Source: Microbulbifer variabilis
Lineage (GTDB): Bacteria; Pseudomonadota; Gammaproteobacteria; Pseudomonadales; Cellvibrionaceae
Direction: 5' to 3'
Assembly: GCF_020524905.1 (NCBI RefSeq)
Contig: NZ_JAIVKI010000002.1
Span: 372,001-436,000, forward strand
DNA: 64,000 nt
Shown: positions 58,197 through 64,000 of the stretch, piece after piece
Position numbering within the stretch: position 1 is the stretch's first letter
Layout of the letters: each line of letters begins with the position of its first letter
Made by a program: the position numbers and the translations under genes
Notes under the pieces: generated by a model
The model's database searches: none
What the model saw: the letters and a program-made list of their open reading frames with translations, nothing else
Told to the model about the DNA's origin: nothing

Positions 58197-59051
58197 ATGG
58201 GAACCAGCCTACAGCCAGTGCACACGCTGTCTCCGGGCGCCAACCTGGGAGCTTACATCCAAACGGTCAGCAGCTTTGATGTGCTGTCTGCAGAGGAGGA
58301 AAAGCGCCTGGCAGAAGACCTCTATTATCGCGAAGATATCAACGCGGCCCGCCAATTGGTTATGTCCCACCTGCGCTTTGTTGTGCATATCGCCAAGTCT
58401 TATTCTGGCTATGGCCTCAACCAGTCTGATCTGGTGCAGGAGGGTAATGTCGGCCTGATGAAGGCAGTTAAGCGCTTTAACCCGGAAAAAGGGGTGCGTT
58501 TGGTCTCCTTTGCGGTGCACTGGATCAAAGCGGAAATTCACGAATTTATCCTGCGCAACTGGCGCATCGTGAAGATCGCTACCACCAAGGCACAGCGCAA
58601 GCTGTTCTTTAACTTGCGTGGGCAGAAGAAGAAACTGGCCTGGCTGAGCAACGACGAAGCCAAGGCTGTGGCAAAAGATTTGAACGTGGATGTTGCCCAG
58701 GTCCATGAGATGGAGGGCCGTCTCGCCGCTCACGACGCCGCATTCGATGCTGGGGTGGATGACGATGACGACACTGCTTGGCAGGCCCCTGCGCACTATC
58801 TGGAAGACCGCAGTTACGATCCCGCGGCTCAGCTTGAGCGCGATAACTGGCAGGAAACCAGCCTCAACAGCCTGGCCAGTGCCATGGAGCAACTCGACGA
58901 GCGCAGCCGCGATATTATCCAGGCGCGTTGGCTGAGCGATGAAAAGTCCACCTTGCACGAGTTGGCAGATAAATACGGTGTCTCCGCCGAGCGGATCCGC
59001 CAGCTGGAAAAGAACGCTATGAAAAAAGTGCGTGCGGCTATGGAGGCCTGA
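58197..59051 (+). CDS. rpoH: RNA polymerase sigma-32 factor RpoH
   Basis: 284 aa. Region 2 ([38 protein letters not shown]) leads to the RpoH box QRKLFFNLR, specific to heat-shock sigma factors. Region 4 is at the end ([20 protein letters not shown]). It directs heat-shock promoters and is usually controlled by DnaK and FtsH. The 238-bp upstream region suggests its own promoter(s), which I could not place with confidence. The ATG follows GAGAGGAG. Confidence 0.97.
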   Translation: MGTSLQPVHTLSPGANLGAYIQTVSSFDVLSAEEEKRLAEDLYYREDINAARQLVMSHLRFVVHIAKSYSGYGLNQSDLVQEGNVGLMKAVKRFNPEKGVRLVSFAVHWIKAEIHEFILRNWRIVKIATTKAQRKLFFNLRGQKKKLAWLSNDEAKAVAKDLNVDVAQVHEMEGRLAAHDAAFDAGVDDDDDTAWQAPAHYLEDRSYDPAAQLERDNWQETSLNSLASAMEQLDERSRDIIQARWLSDEKSTLHELADKYGVSAERIRQLEKNAMKKVRAAMEA

Positions 59052-59072
59052 TCGCGCGCTCTGGCAGTTCGG

Positions 59073-59101
59073 AAAAAACCGCGCAACAGCGCGGTTTTTT
59101 T
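59073..59101 (+). terminator. Intrinsic terminator of rpoH
   Basis: AAAAAACCGCGC aaca... GCGCGGTTTTTTT: a perfect G/C stem with flanking A and T tracts 21 bp after the stop. Confidence 0.95.
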
Positions 59102-59157
59102 ATTTCCGCAATGAAATGAACAGCCCCGTTCCATTGGCACTTGAAGTGAGATAAACC

Positions 59158-59535
59158 ATGGCCCAAGTTTACCTTTTACTCGCCGCATTGTTCGGTGCCA
59201 GCGGCGTCGCCCTCGGCGCTTTTGGTGCACACGGCCTGCGTGGCAAGGTCGCCGAACCGTTGCTGGAGGCCTATAAGACTGGCGTGCAATACCAGATGAT
59301 CCATGCTTTGGCGCTATTTGCTGTGGCGTTGCTGATACAGAATTGGGGGGATCGCTTGTCACTCACCCTGAGCGGCGCTTTCTTTGTATTTGGATTGGTG
59401 TTTTTTTCCGGTAGTCTCTACGCCCTCGCTCTTGGAGGGCCGCGCTGGCTGGGGCCGATTACACCGATTGGTGGGTCCTTGATGATAGCCGGTTGGGTGG
59501 CGCTGTTTATCGCCGCCGTTAATACCGCCAAATAG
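59158..59535 (+). CDS. DUF423 membrane protein (YgdD-like)
   Basis: 125 aa with four membrane helices. It shows the family pattern ALFGASGVALGAFGAHGLRG and GVQYQMIHALALFAVALL near the start and LGPITPIGGSLMIAGW at the end. No function is known to me. It lies between rpoH and trmB and follows a GTGAGA ribosome site. Confidence 0.9.
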   Translation: MAQVYLLLAALFGASGVALGAFGAHGLRGKVAEPLLEAYKTGVQYQMIHALALFAVALLIQNWGDRLSLTLSGAFFVFGLVFFSGSLYALALGGPRWLGPITPIGGSLMIAGWVALFIAAVNTAK

Positions 59536-59598
59536 CTGGGCCGCTGCCCACTCAAATCCGATCAAGAGAAAACCGTTTCGCATAAGAGGTCGCGAACA

Positions 59599-60381
59599 AT
59601 GCAAGACGAATCCGCGGAAGAGTTTCCCTACCGCACCGAGTACAAAAAAAAATCTATCCGCAGCTACGTGATTCGCGCAGGGCGGATGACTGAGGGGCAG
59701 CGCCGCGCCTTCGATACCTATTGGGGTCAGTATGGCCTGTCGCTCTTCGACGGTCCCCTGAACCCAGTTGAGGCTTTTGGCCGTGAGGCCCCGCTGGTGT
59801 TGGAGATTGGTTTTGGTATGGGAGATTCCCTGCTTGCCATGGCCCAGGCCGAGCCGGACAAAAACTTTATTGGCATTGAAGTACATCCCCCCGGTGTGGG
59901 CAGGTTGATTAACAACGCCGGAAAGGCTGGGGTTGAGAATCTCAAAATTTATATGGCCGATGCGGTGGATGTTTTGAATGACTGTATTGGGGATGGCATC
60001 CTGGACAGATTCCAATTGTATTTCCCGGATCCCTGGCATAAAAAAAAGCACCATAAGCGCCGTATTGTGCAGCCGCAGTTTGTGCGCCTGATTTGCAGCA
60101 AGCTGAAAACTGGTGGCGTAATGCATATGGCTACGGATTGGCAGAATTATGCCGAGCACATGCTGGAAGTGCTGCAGGCGGAGCCGCTGCTGGAAAATAC
60201 CTCTTCAGGCAATGACTATGTTGAGCGCCCAGAATGGCGCCCGGAAACCAAGTTTGAGCGCCGTGGCCAGCGCCTTGGGCACGGCGTTTGGGATCTGGTG
60301 TATCGTCGTCTTACGGGTGAAGCCGTTGCCCTGGAACCGAGTGAAGAAACGTCTGAAACGCCTTCCAGCCAAGAGTCATAG
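59599..60381 (+). CDS. trmB: tRNA (guanosine(46)-N7)-methyltransferase TrmB
   Basis: 260 aa. Core motifs: LVLEIGFGMGDSLLAMA (SAM), FIGIEVHPPGVGRLI, and FQLYFPDPWHKKKHHKRRIVQPQF, the family signature (shown in part). The catalytic end has GHGVWDLVYRR. It forms m7G46 in tRNAs. A short acidic tail is added at the C-terminus. Confidence 0.96.
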   Translation: MQDESAEEFPYRTEYKKKSIRSYVIRAGRMTEGQRRAFDTYWGQYGLSLFDGPLNPVEAFGREAPLVLEIGFGMGDSLLAMAQAEPDKNFIGIEVHPPGVGRLINNAGKAGVENLKIYMADAVDVLNDCIGDGILDRFQLYFPDPWHKKKHHKRRIVQPQFVRLICSKLKTGGVMHMATDWQNYAEHMLEVLQAEPLLENTSSGNDYVERPEWRPETKFERRGQRLGHGVWDLVYRRLTGEAVALEPSEETSETPSSQES

Positions 60382-60417
60382 GCAGAGTAATCTCATGCTT
60401 ATTGCGCTATGAAAACC

Positions 60418-60457
60418 GCCGGCCAAAGGCCGGCGTGGTCCCACTTTGTGGTGGGCT
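60418..60457. terminator. Paired hairpins between converging trmB and the ART gene
   Basis: GCCGGCC aaa GGCCGGC (60418-60434) and CCCAC tttgt GGTGGG (about 60440-60455). On the plus strand the second hairpin is soon followed by CTCTTTTT; on the minus strand the first is followed by GGTTTTC. It can serve both genes. Confidence 0.7.
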
Positions 60458-60466
60458 CCCCTCTTT

Positions 60467-61471
60467 TTAAACGTATTGTTGCCAATTCTGCTTGAAAGAT
60501 TCCCAGCGCTGCTTGTCTGCGGTGATGCGGATATTTCTTACAGAATTTTCGTTGTAGTACATCCAATCTGACAGCACGATATTGTTTTGGCTGCCGGCAT
60601 AGTAGCGCATGCGGAAACGGAGAATATAACGGTTGGGGATTGCCAGGAACGCCACTTCGCGACCGGGAGTAACATTGGCGACTTCCACACATTCATGTCC
60701 ATTCTTGTCGATTTCATAGACAAATCCTGCGATCGCTTTATCCACCCTGTCGGTATGGTGCAGGTAGTAGTAACGCACCGGACAGTAGGTTTTATTGTGC
60801 CAGGCAAAGCGTGCAACCACATTGGGATCGTTGGTGCTGGATATTACCTGGCAGGAGGCGCCGCTCCCGAGGTGTGGATCGTGGCGATTGCTGCTGTCCA
60901 TTTTTGGAAAAAATCCCCCAGACTGCCACAGCATCTGCGGCGGCCGAGTGTCGCCCCGGTACAGGCGCCCCGGTGTCATATGCAGGTTAAAACCAGAGCG
61001 GCTAAAACGATAGCGATACAGATTGAAAGGGATGTCATTGTGGTTTTGTATATTGCCTAAGGCCAAGGGCTCGGAAAGCGCGGCTTCACTGGCCTGGCGA
61101 TACCAGCAATAGGCGCCGCCCAGCAGTGCGGTAATGGCGTTTTGACGTCGCTGTATTCCATCCGGGGTGAGCTGTTGTACAGGGTTGGAGGGGTTGAAGC
61201 CGGTCAGCCATGTGTACATTGCCTCGACCAGACTTTGGGATGTATTGGCGATTCGAGTGTAATCTAGAGTCTGGATCAATGCGGCCTGAGTTACTAACTG
61301 ATCGATTCGGGTCAGCCCATCTTTATTGCGACTGTATTTCCAGCTGCAGCGAGAATTCTGTTGGAAGTCGGTGGCGTATTCCCGAATAGTTCTCGGTGGG
61401 CGGCAGGAGGTTTGTATCAATTCTGGCCTAACCAGATTTCTTACGTAGTTATCTATGTTTGGCGCCAGCAT
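60467..61471 (-). CDS. Putative ADP-ribosyltransferase of the cholera/pertussis-toxin (R-S-E) class
   Basis: 334 aa, ATG 61471 behind GGAGAGA. Residues 165-290 carry the toxin fold motifs. Region 1 is RLYRGDTRPPQMLWQSGGFF (R172), close to the YRADSRPPDEIKQSGG of cholera toxin. Region 2 is VISSTNDPNVVARFA (S211-S212-T213). Region 3 is TPGREVAFLAIPNRYI with catalytic Glu E272, matching cholera toxin EQEVSALGGIPYSQI. The residue two before E272 is Gly rather than Glu or Gln. The first 160 residues are helical and match nothing I know. There is no signal peptide. It would transfer ADP-ribose from NAD to an unknown target. Family call is from motif recognition and not a search. Confidence 0.82.
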   Translation of the reverse strand: MLAPNIDNYVRNLVRPELIQTSCRPPRTIREYATDFQQNSRCSWKYSRNKDGLTRIDQLVTQAALIQTLDYTRIANTSQSLVEAMYTWLTGFNPSNPVQQLTPDGIQRRQNAITALLGGAYCWYRQASEAALSEPLALGNIQNHNDIPFNLYRYRFSRSGFNLHMTPGRLYRGDTRPPQMLWQSGGFFPKMDSSNRHDPHLGSGASCQVISSTNDPNVVARFAWHNKTYCPVRYYYLHHTDRVDKAIAGFVYEIDKNGHECVEVANVTPGREVAFLAIPNRYILRFRMRYYAGSQNNIVLSDWMYYNENSVRNIRITADKQRWESFKQNWQQYV

Positions 61472-61673
61472 CGGTTATCTCTCCGGTATTTATAGGTATA
61501 TTTTTTATTTCCCGTCTATGATTTTCATATTGGGCGCGGCATTAAATAGCAGTTTTATTGAAAATGCAGAACAAATAACACAAATATAATCGAATTAATT
61601 TGAGTTTTAAGCAGTTAACCAAGTTAATAAAAATTCCAAGGGGGATGATTTTAAAAAGATTCCGGTGTCAGTA

Positions 61674-62570
61674 ATGGGTAAACGCCATACTTCCCTGCCA
61701 ACCTTCTGCGGTTTTGTATTTCTTCTCTTAATGAATAATGTGTCGGCTGATTTTGTCGGTACCCTAAATCTCTATGCCAACGGCGGAAAATACTGGTTCA
61801 ACAGCGATCGCTTAAACGGAACGCCTTTTCACGGATTGACTCTGCAGGACACTACCGGTGGTGGAGGTGGCCTGGGATTCAATATGACCAATTACTGGGC
61901 GATGGAGGGAGTGGTCGATTATTTTGTTGTTGGAGTAGATGATTTTCCTGAAAAACTTGAAATTTACAATTATCACCTGGACCTCCTCTACCAATTTGGT
62001 GGGCAGTTTTGCGGCGATTTTTGTTGGCAGCCATATGTGGCTTTTGGCGTTGGCGAGATGCGCATTAATTATGATAAAGCGCCAAAAAAACGTTACAGGA
62101 GATATTACACGGACGAGGACGGGATAGAGCGTTACGACTGTAAATATCGGTATAAACACGATTATAAATATCCTGACTGGCATCCCTACCGAAAATATCT
62201 GTGCAACTGGCATGATCGCCAGACCATGGTCAATCTCGGTCTGGGGATAAAATACAGCCTCGGTCCCCGCTGGCAGGCCCGTGCGGATGTGCGACTTTTC
62301 CAGGGGGTAGATCACGGTGGGTTGGATGGTTTTGCCAGCGTCGCGATTGGTTACCAGTGGATCGAATACCCGGACTTTTGGTACGACGAAGATGCGGACG
62401 GAATTATCGATGCAACCGATCAGTGTCCACAGACCCCGGTGGGTGTAGATGTAGGACCCGATGGTTGCCCTATGGATATCGATTTTGATGGTGTGCCCGC
62501 TTATATAGACCAGTGCCCGAATACTCCGATCGGCATCGCCGTGGATGAATATGGCTGTATCCGCAGGTAA
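61674..62570 (+). CDS. OmpA-like outer-membrane barrel protein with thrombospondin type 3 repeats
   Basis: 298 aa from the ATG at 61674; a GTG at 61665 is in frame and no strong ribosome site decides. A signal peptide ends near NNVSA-DFVG. An eight-strand-like barrel domain follows (GTLNLYANGGKYWFN, WAMEGVVDYF, YQFGGQFCGDFCWQPYVAFGVG in part) with a long Tyr/Lys-rich loop around 140-180. The C-terminus has two calcium-binding-type TSP3 repeats (DEDADGIIDATDQCPQTPVG and DIDFDGVPAYIDQCPNTPIG). The OmpA peptidoglycan domain that normally follows is absent. It diverges from the ART gene across about 200 A/T-rich bp. Confidence 0.83.
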   Translation: MGKRHTSLPTFCGFVFLLLMNNVSADFVGTLNLYANGGKYWFNSDRLNGTPFHGLTLQDTTGGGGGLGFNMTNYWAMEGVVDYFVVGVDDFPEKLEIYNYHLDLLYQFGGQFCGDFCWQPYVAFGVGEMRINYDKAPKKRYRRYYTDEDGIERYDCKYRYKHDYKYPDWHPYRKYLCNWHDRQTMVNLGLGIKYSLGPRWQARADVRLFQGVDHGGLDGFASVAIGYQWIEYPDFWYDEDADGIIDATDQCPQTPVGVDVGPDGCPMDIDFDGVPAYIDQCPNTPIGIAVDEYGCIRR

Positions 62571-62656
62571 GTAATTATTTAAAGGCATCCGGGCGGTAGC
62601 CTGGAGGGCGGATGAAGGCGCCCTCCAGGTGTGATCTTGAGAGACAAAGTGTCGAA

Positions 62657-64000
62657 TTATTCCCCGCGCAACTGCTCCAGTTGCTCGGAAATTTCCAACC
62701 ACTCCATTTCCAGAAGATCGAGAGCTTCACGATGTTCTGTCTGCTCTTTATTGAGGCGCGCAATTTCATCCTGCTGGCCTCCGCTGTAAAGCTGCTCATC
62801 GGCCAACTTGTCTTGAACCTTTTGGAGTTTCTCCTCTGCCGCAGCTATCTGCCGTTCGACACTTTTTAATTTATTGGTCAGCGGCTTAAGCTGCTCACGC
62901 AGGGCTGCAGCGGCGCGACGTTGTGCCTTTTTGTCTTCGCCAGGTTTTTCCTGGTTGTCGCCGCTGCCTGCAGTTTTTTCCTCGCGTCGCTTTTCCCGGT
63001 TAAACCCCAATAGCCACTGCTTGTAGTCATCGAGATCACCGCTATAGGGTTCGGCGTGACCATTGGCGACAAGAATAAATTCATCGGCGGTGTTAGCGAG
63101 GAGGTAGCGGTCGTGGGATACCAAAATTACCGCGCCGGGGAATTCGGCCAGGGCCATTGTCAAAGCGTGGCGCATTTCCAGATCGAGGTGGTTGGTGGGC
63201 TCATCGAGCAGTAGCAGGTTGGGTTTTTGCCAGGCGAGGATGGCCAGCGCTAAGCGTGCCTTCTCTCCTCCGGAAAAGCCGGCTACCGTTTCAAAGACCC
63301 GGTCCCCGATAAAGCCGTAGCCGCCGAGGAAGTCTCGCAGGGATTGCTCACTGGCCTTTGGGCTCAGTCGTTGCAAGTGCAGCAACGGAGAGGCCTTGCC
63401 ATCGAGGGCTTCCAACTGGTGTTGGGCAAAATAGCCAATGGCCAGATGCTCGCCACACTGGCGTTCGCCGCTTTTGGGGGCAAGCTCGCCGGCCAGCGTT
63501 TTTATTAGCGATGATTTACCTGCGCCATTGGGGCCGAGCAGGCCGATACGGCGGCCGGGCTGAATACCCAGTTGTACTTTTCTAACGACCACCTTATCGG
63601 CATAACCGATATCGGCTTCGCGCAGATCGATCAGTGGATTGGAGGTTTTCTCTGCGGATGGCAGGGTGAAATGAAAAGGCGAATCCACATGGGCCGGAGC
63701 GATTTGGGCCATGCGGTCCAGCGCCTTTAAACGGCTCTGTGCTTGCTTGGCCTTGCTGGCCTTTGCGCGAAAGCGCCGCACAAAGTCTTCCATATGCGCG
63801 CGTTCGGCTTGCTGTTTTTCGTATTGTATTTGTTGCTGGGCCAGGCGCTCGGCACGCGTGCGCTCGAAGGCGCTATAGTTGCCGCTATAAAGCACAAGTT
63901 TTTGCTGTTCGAAACTAACAATGCCATCGACTACCGCATCGAGGAAATCTCGGTCGTGGGAAATAATTAGCAGGGTGCCGGGAAAACGCTGTAGCCACTG
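62657..64000 (-). CDS. yheS: ABC-F ATPase YheS-like (5' end beyond the window)
   Basis: 448 codons of the C-terminal part; the frame is open to the right edge. LLIISHDRDFLDAVVDGI ends the first ATPase, then a linker, and the second ATPase has GLLGPNGAGKSSLIKTL, FSGGEKARLALAILAW and LLLLDEPTNHLDLEMR. A coiled coil closes the protein (about the last 110 residues, ending LEMEWLEISEQLEQL), which matches E. coli YheS. ABC-F proteins act on ribosomes as translation factors and have no membrane domain. Confidence 0.92.
   Translation of the reverse strand, partial: QWLQRFPGTLLIISHDRDFLDAVVDGIVSFEQQKLVLYSGNYSAFERTRAERLAQQQIQYEKQQAERAHMEDFVRRFRAKASKAKQAQSRLKALDRMAQIAPAHVDSPFHFTLPSAEKTSNPLIDLREADIGYADKVVVRKVQLGIQPGRRIGLLGPNGAGKSSLIKTLAGELAPKSGERQCGEHLAIGYFAQHQLEALDGKASPLLHLQRLSPKASEQSLRDFLGGYGFIGDRVFETVAGFSGGEKARLALAILAWQKPNLLLLDEPTNHLDLEMRHALTMALAEFPGAVILVSHDRYLLANTADEFILVANGHAEPYSGDLDDYKQWLLGFNREKRREEKTAGSGDNQEKPGEDKKAQRRAAAALREQLKPLTNKLKSVERQIAAAEEKLQKVQDKLADEQLYSGGQQDEIARLNKEQTEHREALDLLEMEWLEISEQLEQLRGE

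Noticed and set aside
61812-62702. 296-codon frame opposite the TSP3 barrel gene
   Set aside because: The plus-strand frame has a signal peptide and clear TSP3 repeats; this one has neither start site nor domain.

Overview
The window looks like ordinary chromosome from a moderately GC-rich marine-type gammaproteobacterium. Gene order and protein sequence point to the Pseudomonas/Cellvibrio side of the class, plausibly a Microbulbifer-like genus. That placement is inference from oxyR-recG, coaBC-algC-argB, crc next to pyrE and rph, phoB-phoR, ftsYEX-rpoH, spoT-rpoZ-gmk and rpmB-rpmG. I see no rRNA or tRNA gene, CRISPR array, prophage or insertion sequence.

Layout. 1-3.1 kb (minus): an ABC ATPase cut by the window edge, then TRAP permeases dctQ-dctM with no dctP beside them. 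3.2-8.8 kb: a complete phosphate system, pstS-pstC-pstA-pstB-phoU, behind a four-half-site Pho box. Its regulators phoB-phoR lie at 15.4-17.6 kb (minus) with their own Pho box, so the window holds a closed phosphate-sensing loop. 9-15.3 kb: a small ABM-like protein, two tandem paralogous outer-membrane barrel proteins, an M48 lipoprotein protease with TPRs, a DUF4265 protein, yaaA, a DUF938 methyltransferase and a small membrane protein. 17.6-30.5 kb: ubiC-ubiA, a dicarboxylate/amino-acid symporter, oxyR-recG, a GlsB-type membrane protein, an SDR-like protein, ridA, gmk-rpoZ-spoT and a fatty-acid-hydroxylase/AGMO-like membrane enzyme. 30.7-34.9 kb: two tandem secreted subtilases and a 670-bp stretch with no convincing gene. 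34.9-47.5 kb: rhomboid, yicC, rph, crc, pyrE, a DUF4124 protein, slmA, argB, algC, coaBC, radC, rpmB-rpmG and mutM. 47.5-53.6 kb: a 52-aa membrane protein upstream of a DsbB variant, an amidohydrolase-like lipoprotein that has lost its metal ligands, a frameshifted malic enzyme, a cluster of hairpins and ggt. 53.6-60.4 kb: coaD, rsmD, ftsY-ftsE-ftsX, rpoH, a DUF423 protein and trmB. 60.4-64 kb: a putative ADP-ribosyltransferase with cholera/pertussis-toxin motifs, a divergent outer-membrane protein with thrombospondin type 3 repeats, and the C-terminal part of an ABC-F protein.

The most unusual item is the gene at 60467-61471. It encodes a 334-aa protein whose second half carries the arginine, SST and glutamate motifs of the R-S-E class of ADP-ribosyltransferase toxins, with glycine where the usual Glu/Gln two residues before the catalytic Glu would be. 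Also worth attention are the DsbB-like protein whose second cysteine pair sits at its C-terminus and its tiny partner, the amidohydrolase pseudoenzyme, the malic-enzyme frameshift, and the hairpin array between ggt and the malic enzyme gene.
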